This document shows, one piece after another, positions 21,840 to 33,849 of a DNA stretch of 64,000 nucleotides. The position numbers were made by a program, and so were the translations under genes. The stretch spans positions 12,667,532 through 12,731,531 of the forward strand of contig OX439008.1 in assembly GCA_949316495.1 (NCBI GenBank), written 5' to 3'. Origin of the DNA: Amphiduros pacificus (taxonomy: Eukaryota > Annelida > Polychaeta > Phyllodocida > Hesionidae). The notes beneath the pieces are model-generated. The model saw only the letters and a list, made by a program, of their open reading frames with translations, did not search any database and had not been told where the DNA came from. Numbering within the stretch: position 1 is the first letter of the stretch; each line of letters begins with the position of its first letter.

Positions 21840-22565
21840 TATTTTACTTGCAATGTCAAGAGGACTTCACTCCAGGTTAAATCATCTTTCTACACCAATT
21901 ATTGAGGAAACTGTGATCATTTGTATATACGATATTCAATGGAAAGAAATGTGCATCTCGTAGCCTCACGCAACTGGGTTTACCTTGCTCGCAACGCCAA
22001 GAGGACTTCACTTCAGGTTAAATCAGCTTTCTACTCCAATTATTGACAAAACTGTGGTCATTTGTATATATGATATTCAGTGCATAGAAATGTGCATCTC
22101 GTAGCCTCACGCAACTGTGTTTACCTTGCTCGCAACGCCAAGAGGACTTCACTCCAGGTTAAATCACCTTTCGTCACATCACTATTTCACTTTGTCAATA
22201 TATGACACTTTCCTGTATGACGTCATCATGTTTATCTTACTTGCAATGTCAATATGATCTTTCTACTCCAAGTATTGACGAAACTTTGATCTTTTGTACA
22301 TAAAATATTCAGTTGAAAGAAGTGTGCATCTCGTAGCCTCACGCAACTGGGTTTACCTTGCTCGCAACGTCAAGACGTCTTCATTGCAAGTTATCTTTCT
22401 ACTCCAATTATTGACAAAACTGTGGTCTTTTGTATGTGTAATATTCAGTTGAAACTGAGTAGCCTCACCCAACTGTGTTTACCATGCTTGCAACGTCAAG
22501 ACTTCTTTCACCATTGCAAGTTAAATCTTTTTACTCCAATTATTGACAAAACTATGGTTTATATT
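21840..22565 (+). repeat. Irregular tandem repeat of about 135-145 bp, roughly five units
   Basis: Each unit contains 'TCTACTCCAATTATTGA', 'GTCATTTGTATAT', 'GTGCATCTCGTAGCCTCACG' and 'GTTTACCTTGCTCGCAACG'. The anchor TCTACWCCAA recurs near 21885, 22028, 22258, 22393 and 22526. One unit carries an extra copy of part of the 29-bp array (22185-22250), so the two arrays evolved together. Confidence 0.8.
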
Positions 22566-22605
22566 AATTTTGCACCTGTGCCATTTCATTTTATTGTCAG
22601 TTCAC

Positions 22606-22607
22606 TT

Positions 22608-22661
<54 letters not shown>

Positions 22662-22673
22662 TTTATATAGTGC
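22606..22673 (-). mobile_element. LINE tail, left piece split by the LTR element
   Basis: (AAT)n followed by AATTTATATAGTGC, the extreme 3' end of the CR1/L2-like LINE. The rest resumes at 30197 on the other side of the LTR element. Confidence 0.85.
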
Positions 22674-23011
22674 TGTAACAATGTAAAATTGTCCACTCAG
22701 AGTGGGAGGTATAAACATGCCACAACCCAACCGGATAAACAACTTTGTACATGTTGTGAAAGTAGCAAGATAGGCTAATGGACTGCCAGCATCTGGGATA
22801 CGTACCAGGCCCATGGTGGTGACAGCTAACCGTCAAGTTTTGGGCGGCAGTGGGGATAACAAGCAGGCATACTTGTGTTAGGAGAGTTGGGCCAAGACAG
22901 TGAGAGAAACCGGTTGGGGAGTGTAATTGTAGCAACGGAGGTGAAATAATATTTTGGAGGTACTTTTATAAGAAATAAAATATATTGGAAAATAAACTCT
23001 GAAACGTTACA
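22674..23011 (+). repeat. 5' LTR of the Ty3/gypsy-like element
   Basis: 338 bp, TG...CA bounded, matching the 3' LTR at 29838-30196. Directly after it, TGGTGCCTAGAACCAGG could be the tRNA primer-binding site; the tRNA was not identified. Confidence 0.93.
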
Positions 23012-23229
23012 ATGGTGCCTAGAACCAGGATGTCCTGCAATATGGATTGATTAAAAACAATGCATTAAGGATCAAAGAATCTGGAGTTAATGAAATCATA
23101 GAACTTGGATCATACAAGGGCCAGTCAAAACATTTTCATGAACATTATACAAGGGCTACTCCAAAAGTTGTGTGACCATTTGTATTGGACTGTGAAAGTA
23201 AGTGACATTTATTATTGCATTATTCCATT

Positions 23230-24285
23230 GTATAAAATGGCACAAGCACAGCAACAAGCACAACAGCCTCCAGCACAACCTCCCCAACCGGTACAGCATG
23301 CTCAACCAGCCCAGCCAGCACAAGCTCAAGCTCCACTTGTGCAAATGATCCACCAGATTACAAATGAAATACGGGGATAGGGTTTGGTGGAGCAAGTAAG
23401 GAAATTCAATGGAGAAGGGCATAGGAAGAAATAAGGACTGGAGGAAAGATATCAGTCGGGTAGCCACAGCGGTCAATGCTGATGATGCTAGGGTTAGGAC
23501 ATTGTTTCTGCAGACAGTGACGGGTCCCGCTGCAGATTATCTCACTCGATTTATCCAGGGCAACCCTGCCGCAGGATGGGATGGCATCAGGCAAGCCATG
23601 AATGAAGTATACTCGGATGAAGCAGATCATGATGTTGCTCTCAACAGATTGAGGCGGTTAAAACAAAACACTGGGGCGGTTAAAACAAAACACTGGGGAA
23701 ACAATGTCCCTTGCCGAAGATGCCTTTGTGGGACAACAGCAGAATAATCCACTGGTACAGCGTGAGATGGTGGAGACACTTAAAAATGGGGTAAAGTCTG
23801 ATGCGATTGCCCGCAAGCTGATCCGTGTAGCACCGCAAGGATTTCACCAAGCTTGCCAGATAACAATTTTAGAACAGCAAAGAAGCAGGAGCTTTGATGT
23901 GCGATGTGGCGCCGCATCGGAAGAGGAGCCAATGGACATTGACGCCATTTCTTCCAGATATGAACGGCGTGTGGAAGTGCTGGAGAAACAAATGAATAAG
24001 CTGACCGAAGCCATTGAAACTTTGGTAAAGTCTGGAATAACTGGTGTTAATTCAACTACTCAGCAATCTCAGCAGCCTCCAATTGCACCAAAACCAACTG
24101 TAACGGGATCACCCACAGGGATATTGTGCTTTTATTGTAAAAAGATAGGGCACCGTAAGGATGAGTGTCGTAAGAGAAAGAATGACCTCGCTAAACAGCA
24201 ACAGCAACAGCAGCAGTCGGGAAACTGGAAGGGTCCTCCTCAGTTTCGTCCTCAAGGACTGAGGAGGGAGTACAGGGACTAGACA
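23230..24285 (+). mobile_element. gag region of the Ty3/gypsy-like fossil
   Basis: It begins with a Gln/Pro/Ala-rich segment, continues through a capsid-like alpha-helical part, and ends with one zinc knuckle (CFYCKKIGHRKDEC) and a Gln-rich tail. A single CCHC knuckle is common in Ty3-type Gag, which packages the element RNA. The region is broken. Confidence 0.8.
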
Positions 24286-24299
24286 CCTACAGGGCCAGG

Positions 24300-27200
24300 G
24301 TGGTAAAAACATTTTTTGGCAAACATCCAGTTTATGCTTTAATTGACTCAGGATCAGATTTGACAATTATTTTGGAATCAGTGTATCATAGATTAAAAGA
24401 TGAACTGAAATGGAATCTTGAACCAGCTAATTGTGAAATGAATTCAGCTTCCGGACATGGTTTACAAAATATTGGTCAAGCAGAAGTAACATTTCAGTTA
24501 GGAGGACATAAATTCACATGTGTGGTACAAATAGTCAAAAATCTAAAGAGGAGATTCATTATTGGTTCTGATTTCCTGACAAGATTGAATGCAACCATAG
24601 ATTTTGGTAGGGAACTTATGATATTAAAACCTAGGTCAGACCACTCTGTGCCCATTTTATGGAAATCAAAGTCTGATGAGAAATATGCTACATGCAGTCT
24701 GATTAAAACCATGAAAAGAATTTTGGTTCCACCTAGGTCAGTAGTAAAGATAGAAGGCTATTGCACAAGGAGTCAGAGACTTGACCCCAATGAAGATTAT
24801 TTAGTCACTTCCTTTGCGGAAAACTTGTTAGATGTCACCCCAGATAGTGAGTGGAAAAAGGATAGGTACATGGATAGTGAATAGTTCAGATGTAAGGTAT
24901 TCACTTCCACGTGGTTATGTATATGGTCATGCTCAAAGACTGACTGAGACAAATGAAATATCATGCATGGAAACACTTAATGATGAATTAGACCTTCCTA
25001 CTTTTCTAGATCCAGATCCCTCTTGCATCCCAAAGGCACGCATCACTCAAGAACAACAAATCAAAATGGAGCAACTATTGGGTAAGTACTCCCATATTTT
25101 TGCAAATTCCGACAAGGAATTGGGGGAAACCGATATAGTAGAAATGACACTGGACACAGGAGATGCAGCTCCTATAGAACAGAGGCCATACAGGGTGCCA
25201 TTTGCCCAACGTGAGGCAGTGAATAATCAAGTAAAGGAGATGCTCGATCATACGACCGTCAACTAGTCCGTGGGCGAGTCCAGTGGTCATTGTACTGAAG
25301 AAAGACGGCAGTCGGAGATTCTGCGTAGACTTTAGAAAGCTGAATTCGATGCTAAAAAAGAATTGCTATCCTCTACCAAATATAGACGATATGTGGCCAA
25401 AACTAAGAGGAGCAAACTATTTTTCTTCACTCGATCTTCGTTCCGGCTGTTGGCAAATAAAAGTAGCTGAGCAAGACAATCTAAAGACAGCTTTTGTTAC
25501 CAATCAGGCCCTCTATGAGTTCAATGTCATGCCATTTGGAATTTCCACAGCACCTCCTGTCTTTCAGGCTATGATGAGCGTTGTACTCCATAAAGCCAAA
25601 GAGGAGGGATACGCTGATGCTTTTCTGGATGACTGTTTGATATGGTCAAAGACTTTTGAAGAACATTTGATACATCTGGAAAAAGTTTTCAAAGCAATAG
25701 AGGAGGCAGGTTTGAAATTAAAGAAATCAAAATGTCAATTTTTGTAGTCAGAAATCAAGTACTTGGGTCATGTAGTTTGCCCAAATGGCCTAAGTCCAGA
25801 CCCTGATAAAGTAGAGGCTATCCTGAGAGTCCTGCCACCTCAGAGTGTACGTGATGTACGTAGCTTCCTAGGTAGTGTCGGATATTACAGGAAGTTCATA
25901 TCTCTGTTCGGGGAGATATCGAGGCCACTCCTCACTCTCACCAAGAAAAACACTATATTTAAGTGGTCTCCAGAGTGTCAGGAAGCATTTGACACTCTGA
26001 AGAAAAAGCTGACTGAAACCCCTCTCTTAGCATTTACTGATCCTTCCCAGCCATACCGGTGGTATACAGATGCATCTGGGTATTCTGTGGGCAGCGTTCT
26101 GACCCAGATGACCCCAGAGGGCGAAAAACCAGTGGTTTATTTTTCACACAACCTGAGTGAGGCACAACAGAAATACCCCACCATAGAGCGGGAAATGTAT
26201 GAGATCATTTACGCAATTACTAAACTCTATACAGACAAATTTTCGCAACCTTTTTATTTTCGCGTTAATTCGCGCCAGGACGTCATTTGCGAAATTAAAT
26301 GGACGCGAAATTGAATTGTTTTGACTGTGTTCTCACTGATTCCAATTATCAGCGTTCACAGTTTTGCGTTTCGTCATTGTCTCCACTGCTTTGAGTCGTG
26401 TCTTCCCTTTTTGACAGAAATGCTTTCACACGTGGATTGATTTTAATTGCATTTTAAATGATAAATAAAGGTATTTACCCAATATTAACACAAAATACGT
26501 TTTGCAGGTCGAGAACAGAACAAAACCATTCATCCATTTAACATGCATTACGCAATACGAGGTCGTCATGTTAAAAAGCGGGAGTGACGGGGACAAGCTC
26601 TTTTTTGGCACGAAAACAATTGGAGTCTATCAACACGCATTGAAATATTAATATATTGCGCAATGATGGATCCCTGGCTTCTCCTCGTGTTGCGGACGTG
26701 AATTACCGCGACGTCACGTACATGATATTTACGTTTTACTTCATAGATAAATTCTCGACCTGCGAAGCATAATTTGTGATAATATTGGGTAAATACCTTT
26801 ATTTATCATTTAAAACGCAATTAAAATCGATCCACGTGTGAAGGCATTTCTGTCAAAAAGGAAAGACACAACTCAACGCAACACGTGGTCGCAATTTTGA
26901 AAGGCGGAAGTGACGGGAAGAGGCTCTTGTTTTTAGTGCGAAAATGATTGTTATTAACTCGCATTGAAATATTAATATCTTGCGCAATAATGGATGGTTT
27001 TGTTCTGTTCTCGACCTGCAAAGCGAAATTTGTAATAATATTATGTACTAGAAATCCAAAATTCGCGAAAATAAAACGGCGCGAACCTGTCGAAAACGGC
27101 GATGGCGCGAAAATAACTAGGCGCGAATTTTTCTCTGTATACAGTATCTGATTGATGCAGAGTTTACAGTATATACGGATCATAAGCCACTGAAACATTT

Positions 27201-28720
27201 GTTTACAGCCGAGATGAAAAATGCAAGGGTTCAGAGGTGGACAGTTATGCTGGAAGAGTACAACTGCTCAATACAATACATCAAAGGTAAGGACAATTTC
27301 ACTGCTGATCTTCTTTCTAGAAAATGCAAGTCAGATCAGCCAATGGTTGAGTTGATAGAGAATCATCAACTTGATGAAGTTATCAGTGCTAGAAAGGATG
27401 CCTTAGAGACGATACCGGATGAACAGGTAAATGTGGAAAATATTGACCCCCTAGTAAATATCACTTGTGCCACAGATTTAAAAAGAATGCAGTATGAGGA
27501 TGAGGATTTAGAACCTGTCCTTGAAGCACTGAATAAAGGAAAGGTAAGTGATCAACTATGCAGAGGATATGTGATCAAAGATGAACTTCTGTATCATGTA
27601 TCCAACCCTACTAGGTTTCAGTTAGAGCCAACATTACAATTAGTAATTCCCGCCAAATTGCAGGAAAGTGTGCTCAAGGAAATGCATAGCCAAGACTATA
27701 GTGGGCACTTGGGAATTGAAAAGACTTATGAAAAAGTCAGAACCAGGTACTACTGGAAGAATTTGTATCGGGATGTATGTACTTTTCTCGAAAAATGTAC
27801 AGAAAGTTGAAACCCAAAAGAGTTCCTATGGGTAATATGCCGATTCCAAATTATCCATTTGAAATTGTGGGGATTGATCTCTGTGGGCCCTATACACTCA
27901 CAGAATCTGGTCACTCATATGTTTTCACTTTGACTGATCATTTCACCAGTTGGCCTGAAGCCTTCCCAATACCCAACAAAAGAGCTGAAACTATAGCTCA
28001 GGTAATTCTGCAGAAGGTTATTCCACAGCATTCTTGTCCACGGTTGATCATCTCAGAACGTGGCACTGAGTTCAACAATGCTGTTGTAGCTCACCTAAAT
28101 TCCAAATTAGGAGTGTCACACATTAGGACATCACCTTTTAACCCTCAGGCAAATGGAAAGGCTGAGAGATTTCATCGTTATATGGTGGATTCACTGGCCA
28201 AGCTGATGATGAAAGACCCTGATCAGACAACCTGGAACGAATATATCCCATGCTTGCTCTTGGCATATCGGACGTCCGTACAAAGTTCCACCAGGTTCAC
28301 ACCTTTCTTTCTAATGTACGGAAGAGATCCCGTCCCACCCCTAGATACACTTTTACAACCATCTATCAAATATCAAGGTGAGGATTATGTCCCGAACATG
28401 CTACAAAGGTTGCATAAGGCATTTCTGTTGACAAAAGAGAACACTGCCACTGCCAGAGCGAGAAATAAAGAATATATAGATCAGAAAGCTACTGATCACA
28501 AATATGAAATAGGCGATGCAGTTTATTACAAAGATCAGGCTCACATGAGTTCGAAAATACAATCAATGTGGCAACCTTATTTTAGAATAGTTGAGATGTT
28601 ATCACCGGCCAACTGTAGAATTAGGGATCAACTGACAGGTGTGACTAAAGTAGTTCACCTAGATAAGTTGTTTCCTGCTCACCCTGAAAATATATGGGAC
28701 AAGGAGATCTCCACCCTTGG
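24300..28720 (+). mobile_element. pol region of the Ty3/gypsy-like fossil
   Basis: Parts in order: a retropepsin-like domain with D-S-G-S near 24.35 kb, a reverse transcriptase at about 25.2-25.9 kb (finger and palm motifs of the gypsy type are recognisable), RNase H at about 25.95-27.3 kb split by the DNA element at 26232-27137, and an integrase at about 27.65-28.7 kb with an HHCC-like N-terminus and a DDE core. The region is broken in several places, so this copy should not make a working polyprotein. A Pro/charged tail extends to about 29.1 kb. Confidence 0.85.
26232..27137. mobile_element. 906-bp foldback DNA element nested in the LTR element
   Basis: The ends are CAGACAAATTTTCGC and, reversed, CAGAGAAAAATTCGC, flanked on both sides by TATA (a TATA or TA target duplication). 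Inside, a roughly 110-bp segment at 26400-26515 is repeated in inverse orientation at 26757-26870. A separate block of about 95 bp (26572-26668) is repeated directly at 26900-26996. It is CpG-rich compared with the host DNA, non-coding and non-autonomous. The TA-type duplication fits a Tc1/mariner-like source but the ends are not diagnostic. Confidence 0.85.
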
Positions 28721-29149
28721 AGATTTCCATATGAAGAAAGGGAAGCCTGAGTTCCCAGAAAGGGTACAGCCTATTAGAAAGGTGAAATTGGCTATAGACC
28801 CATCAAATGGGGTCCCAGACCCACAGACGGAGGGGGAAGACAATATCCCATTGGCTAACTTAGCTAAAATGCTCAGAGAGGCTAAAGAGGATAAAGGTCA
28901 TTTAGTAGACTCAGCTACGAGACTACGGGCTACACAAGCCACTACTAGAACCCCATCTGGCAAACCACAGTCGACTGTATATCAGGGACCGCAACTCCGG
29001 AAAAGAAGAGGACTTCCAGGCTTGGAGATTCCTGCAAACAGGGTGTGCGTGTCTGAGGGAACTGATGGGGATATGGAGGTAGATATGGTAAATGTAAATG
29101 AAAGTAAGATTTTTAAATTTTTAAGGTTTTTAAATTTGATATAGAACTC

Positions 29150-29837
29150 TATGTCTATTAAGTTTACATGAGCCATACATAACCAAATAATGGTGATTTT
29201 TAGTAATAACTATTAAGTAGTTTACTTATACTGATGGCAACTATGTGAATTACTCACTGATGCCTAAAATGTGTTAACCTTAACATGTGGTTTATTAATA
29301 TATTATTCCTGTATTTAATGTATTTTAATCGCACAAAGAAAAATGTATTCATAATCGACAAGAAGGCAAAACTAGGTGACACTAAGTATATGTGTGGCGC
29401 GAGGTGATGACGTCACGGTGAATCACTCAGAAAAGGAAATGGCACATAGCAGCACATGCACTCACCCTAAGGAAACATTTATAAACGCTGATGAGATACA
29501 GCCATAACTTGAATGAAGGAGCCAACTGAACTATCCACCACAACTGCTCCAGAACCAGAACCACAAGCCCAAGCAGTGCTATATTGAAGTGTCAATGAAC
29601 AAAAAAAGGTTTCCTAGCCTTAGGATTCTAAATTGTTGCAATACCTTCTTGTCACAGCATTGGGTTTTATATGTATTTTATATATACAGAATGTATGTAA
29701 ACTGTAATCACATTTAATCACTTATTGATGTATCTATATATATATATCTTATCATCAATAACTATACGATCATTGACAGTTACAATGTAATGGTTTGATG
29801 GTTTACACCATCCTACCATTCTTAAGAAAGGTAGGAA
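29150..29837 (+). other. Non-coding 3' part of the LTR element
   Basis: The interval lies between the end of the integrase region and the 3' LTR. A purine-rich run (AAGAAAGGTAGGAA) lies directly before the LTR and is a plausible polypurine tract. No envelope-like frame was seen. Confidence 0.6.
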
Positions 29838-30196
29838 TGTAACAATGTAAAATTGTCCACTCAGAGTGGGAGGTATAAACATGCCACAACCCAACCGGAT
29901 AAACAACTTTGTACATGTTGTGAAATTAGCAAGATAGGCTAATGGACTTTACATCTTCTATGTCTGACTGCCAGCATCTGGGATACGTACCAGGCCCATG
30001 GTGGTGACAGCTAACCATCAAGTTTTGGGCGGCAGTGGGGATAACAAGCAGGCATACTTGTGTTAGGAGAGTTGGGCCAAGACAGTGAGAGAGACAGGTT
30101 GGGGAGTGTAATTGTAGCAACGGAGGTGAAATAATATTTTGGAGGTACTTTTATAAGAAATAAAATATATTGGAAAATAAACTCTGAAACGTTACA
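29838..30196 (+). repeat. 3' LTR of the Ty3/gypsy-like element
   Basis: 359 bp, nearly identical to the 5' LTR and about 21 bp longer through one internal length difference. It ends in CGTTACA. Confidence 0.93.
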
Positions 30197-30345
30197 GTGT
30201 TGATGCCAGACAAGTCTGTCCATAGTGCTGTGTTCAGAACATGTCATAAAAAGGATATTGAAATCGATCCTAGCATGAACGGGGAGCCAGTGTAGTTCCT
30301 TCAATTTTCCTTTCATAAAATCAATGCTTTGTGGTATGAAATCTG
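30197..30345 (-). mobile_element. LINE tail, right piece beyond the LTR element
   Basis: It continues the CR1/L2-like LINE broken at 22673, with 'GATGCCAGACAAGTCTGTCC', then sequence matching the tail copies at 14480 and 38285. It is shorter and more deleted than those copies. Confidence 0.8.
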
Positions 30346-30869
30346 CATGAAATGACAAAAGTTTAGAGTAATATTGCACATCGATGCTATCTTGGAGTAT
30401 AATGAATGGAGTTTTGCCACCATGAGATCAAAGGTGCAATTTATTGTGTCTTGTGATGCCATGTCAACAGGAAACTTAAAGAATTCAACATTTTTTACTC
30501 ACAACAGACAGTATTTAGACCAAGACATATTGCGAATGAAATGTTCCATTCTTTTCATTGCAGAGATATAATTTATTTTCATGTACTCCAAAAGTACATG
30601 ATTCTACAACGTTTTAAAAACGTCCATGTCAGTGATTTCTGCATCATACGGCAATTTTATAAAGCGCTCTATACAAACGTATTGATTCTTCTAAAACGTT
30701 AGGCAATTCTGTCAACTCTTACAATGTTAACATTTAGTTTACACTAGCAACGCATTCATTGGCAAGCCAATACAATGTATCATTTTTTTACTTTGAAAAA
30801 ATCTTTCTTCTGATATAATTTCAAATCTGCCAATATATGTGGATTTGTAAGAAGGAATTTCAACATGTA

Positions 30870-31436
30870 CCCAGGAAATATGAAAGAGGCTGCCTGCAAT
30901 ACACTTGTGCGCCCCCACTTAGAATTTGTATCAAGTGTGTGGGACCCTTACCTCAAGAAAGATATAGACCGCGTAGAATCGATTCAAAGATGAGCTGCTA
31001 GATTTGTGGCTGGCAATTGGAAGAGAAAAACAGGCACTATATCAAAAGTCCTGGAGGACCTAAAATGGGCTTCACTAGCAAGGAGAAGGACCCAGAGGCT
31101 GGTTTTATTGTACAATGCTGTAAATGGTGAAATAGCTTTGAATCTTCCAGATCATGTCAAAATGAAATCAGCTCCTACAATGAAAAACCACGGAAATCAC
31201 TATATCAAAATGGTGACAAGCTGTGACCCTTATAAATACAGCTATTTTCCAACAGACTGGAACAACCTTCCCCCTCATTTAACTACATTGGAAAGAGGTA
31301 GCTCGGTGTCCTTGAGGAACTCCCTTGCCAGAGTATAAAGATTGGCTGGTGTGTACCAGCTGCACCCCTTAGTGCAATCTTGCATTCTCGGCGGGATGCC
31401 AATTGGTTTTGCCGAGTAAACTTATAGATGTAGATA
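30870..31436 (+). mobile_element. Second LINE family: 3' end of reverse transcriptase ORF and tail
   Basis: The plus strand encodes the C-terminal block of a non-LTR RT (LVRPHLEF-SSVWDPYLKKDIDR-ESIQR, then AARFVAGNW), with one in-frame stop near 30990. It ends at 31338. The 3' UTR finishes in 'GCCGAGTAAACTTATAGATG' plus TAGATA, a (GATGTA)-type tail. This LINE differs from the AAT-tailed family; the clade is probably CR1/Jockey-like but uncertain. Confidence 0.75.
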
Positions 31437-31548
31437 CGTCCTTTCCATTTATACAGAGCATTTGCCCAGCAAGGTGATTTCACATTGATGCAACATTTTT
31501 ACCCCAAAAAATCTGATATTCTCATGAAAAAAGCTTGTGGCTTTTGAA

Positions 31549-31706
31549 AAAATATCATGATCCATGACCTTTCTTGACCTAAGGAGCGGTCTAGTAAATA
31601 TGAAAGATGGGGGGGGGGGGGTATTCCTTTATACCTCAGTCACATTTGCACCGATTTCAGTAAAGATGCCCGGCCGATGGGTATTTTTTACAAAATATTG
31701 GTTTAA
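31549..31706 (+). repeat. 158-bp segment duplicated at 32219-32375
   Basis: Near-identical to 32219-32375: 'AAAATATCATGATCCATGAC', CTTTCTTGACCTAAGGAGCG, a poly-G run (12 G here, about 20 there), then the left end of the CCTCAG element. The two copies are 670 bp apart. Similarity ends abruptly at TTTTTTACAAAAT. Confidence 0.88.
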
Positions 31707-32218
31707 AAAAATATTGATAAACAATTTTTTTATAAACATACTATTCAAATTGGGAATAGCCTATTCAGTAAAAATATCCAAAATTTCACTATTAGATTCC
31801 CCCAAACCTATTCATCATGAAATGATGATTCTTTCTTTCAAATTCAAAAACTCAAACATAGCTCAAAAATTGGCACATTACTTCAAAGAGAAACTATCCC
31901 ATTGTTTGTAACAATGTATCCCATTGTTTGTAACAATGGGTTGCAATGACGTCATGCACACAAGATATAACCTCACAGCTCCATTCATTATACTCCAAGA
32001 TGATATGAGGTGCCAAATTGTACACTTAACACCATTATTATATATGATACAATAACTTTCATTGACCGAATTTTCAAGATCACATTTTACTGGATATCAG
32101 ATAACAAACACAGGGCAGATGTAGTGAGAAAATTGACCTTTGTAATGTATAGTACTGCAAGACCTCCCATCTAATTTTCGGACATCTTCACCTTTAAATT
32201 TCAACTGAGAGACACGAC

Positions 32219-32307
32219 AAAAAATATCATGATCCATGACCTTTCTTGACCTAAGGAGCGGTCTAGTAAATATGAAAGATGGGGGGGGGGGGGGGGGGTA
32301 TTCCTTT
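32219..32307 (+). repeat. Second copy of the poly-G-containing segment
   Basis: It repeats 31549-31640 and leads directly into the full CCTCAG-ended element. 'GACCTAAGGAGCG' resembles the end of the TAA-flanked element at 41015, so it may be a decayed end of that family. Confidence 0.75.
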
Positions 32308-32936
32308 ATACCTCAGTCACATTTGCACCGATTTCAGTAAAGATGCCCGGCCGATGGGTATTTTTTACAAAATCGGCCGGCAGTTTAGATTGCCGTGCGG
32401 ACACCGGGAGATCATCGGCCACAATTGGGCATCTTTAAGACGTCGTACGGGTCATCGGGAACATTTAGCTGCAACATAAAAGTTGCCGACGTTTCACCGA
32501 TGTCTTAACACCAAATATCATCTTAAAGTACATGGCAGGGTCCCGGCAGTGTCCCGCAGGCAGATTATATTAGGGCTGCCGGTGGCATCGTGCGGTGAAA
32601 ATAGGATTTTTTTATTTCATGTGTTCACAGGCCATCGTCAGATGATCCAACGGGCTCCCTGCGATATCACATAGACGTCTGTAGGAAGTCCTTCAGACGT
32701 CTATCAAATGATCTAGATGTCTTCAGGATATCCTACAGACGTCTGTCAATGATCTAGATGTCTTTGAGATATCCTACAGACGTCTGCGCGATTCAATCTT
32801 GCACGTGCCGTGCGGTGCCCTTTAATAATGTGACCACGGCAACGGCATCTCTCAAATTGTTGCTGATAAACTCCCTGGAAAGTCGGCCGATTCTTACTTC
32901 CAGGCTGGCGCCCGGTGCAAATGTGACTGAGGCATA
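32308..32936. mobile_element. CCTCAG-ended inverted-repeat element, copy 1
   Basis: The left end CCTCAGTCACATTTGCACCG pairs exactly with CGGTGCAAATGTGACTGAGG at the right. About 629 bp, CpG-rich, with no transposase. The right part holds several AGACGTCT palindromes and repeated 'GATCTAGATGTCTT' words. No clear target duplication was found, because the flanks are themselves palindromic (TTTATA / CATAAA). Confidence 0.88.
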
Positions 32937-33065
32937 AAATAGAATTTGTGTACAAAGACATGGAGCGGATTTAACATATAATTGTCGTTGATGAAACTTG
33001 CCATGAATATAAATGATAAAAAAGACCCTAATATAAATATTAGTCAATAAGTCATCAATATAATT

Positions 33066-33597
33066 AATGCCTCAGTCAAATTTGCCCCGATTTCAGTAAA
33101 GATGTCCGGCTGATGTGTATTTTTTACAAAATCGGCCGGCAGTTCAGATTGCCGTGCGGACACCGGGAGATCATCGGCCACAATTGGGCATCTTTAAGAC
33201 GTCGTACGGGTCATCGGGAACTTTTAGCTGCAACATAAGAGTTTCCCCGATGTCTTATCAGCAAATATCATCTTAAAGTGCACGGCAGGGTCCCGGCAGT
33301 GTCCCGCAGGCACATCGGCAGATTATCTTAGGGTTGCCGGTGGTATCGTTTGGTGAAAATAGGATTAAATATTTTTTTAAGCCTACCCAGACGTCTTAAA
33401 GACATCCTGCAGACGTCTGTATCATGAAGCAGACGTCTGTGCCATTCAGTCTTGCACGTGCCATGCGGTGCCCTTTAATAATGTGACCACAGCTACGGCA
33501 TCTCTCAGATTGTTGCTTATAAACTCCCCGGCAGATTGTGAAGTCAGCCGATTCTTACTTCCCGGCCGGCGCCCGGTGCAAATGTGAATGAGGCATT
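33066..33597. mobile_element. CCTCAG-ended inverted-repeat element, copy 2
   Basis: Same ends as copy 1 with a few changes (TAATGCCTCAGTCAAATTTG ... CAAATGTGAATGAGGCATTA) and a shared interior ('GGACACCGGGAGATCATCGG', 'GACGTCGTACGGGTCATCGG'). About 532 bp; it is shorter because part of the AGACGTCT-rich region is missing. It lies 130 bp after copy 1 in the same orientation. Confidence 0.88.
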
Positions 33598-33849
33598 ACG
33601 CAGGCACAGGGCCCTGCCTCACTAGATGAATGTAATATGATATTAACATTATATTGTAAATAATAGTCTTAAATAAAAATCCCCATTATATGTTTATCAT
33701 TGTCGAGCTGAACAAGAAGGTGGAAACAGATAGGAATGGGCATAGGCCTCATACTAGGAACAAATAGAGCTCTGTGCAAGCTTAGAGACATATATTATAT
33801 ATCCGCCAGCAGATGAGCTAGTTTTGTGCCAGTTCATAGCTTATGTCCC

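Larger units (their letters stand above)
22674..30196 (+). mobile_element. Ty3/gypsy-like LTR retrotransposon, near full length but broken
   Basis: It is about 7.5 kb long, including a 0.9-kb insertion. It has two LTRs with TGTAAC...GTTACA ends, a gag region and a pol region in the order protease, reverse transcriptase, RNase H, integrase, which is the Ty3/gypsy order. No envelope gene was seen. The frame is interrupted about half a dozen times, and a 906-bp DNA transposon lies in the RNase H region, so this copy is a fossil. The LTRs are nearly identical apart from one short length difference, indicating a recent insertion. The target was a LINE tail; GTGC precedes and GTGT follows, a probable 4-bp duplication with one difference. 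Confidence 0.93.

Noticed and set aside
21705-22225. Several TGACGTCA sites as a CREB enhancer
   Set aside because: Most lie at unit junctions of the tandem repeats, so they are explained by the repeat and not by selection for regulation.
29150-29837. Possible envelope gene after the integrase region of the LTR element
   Set aside because: No frame of useful length, signal peptide or membrane anchor is present there.
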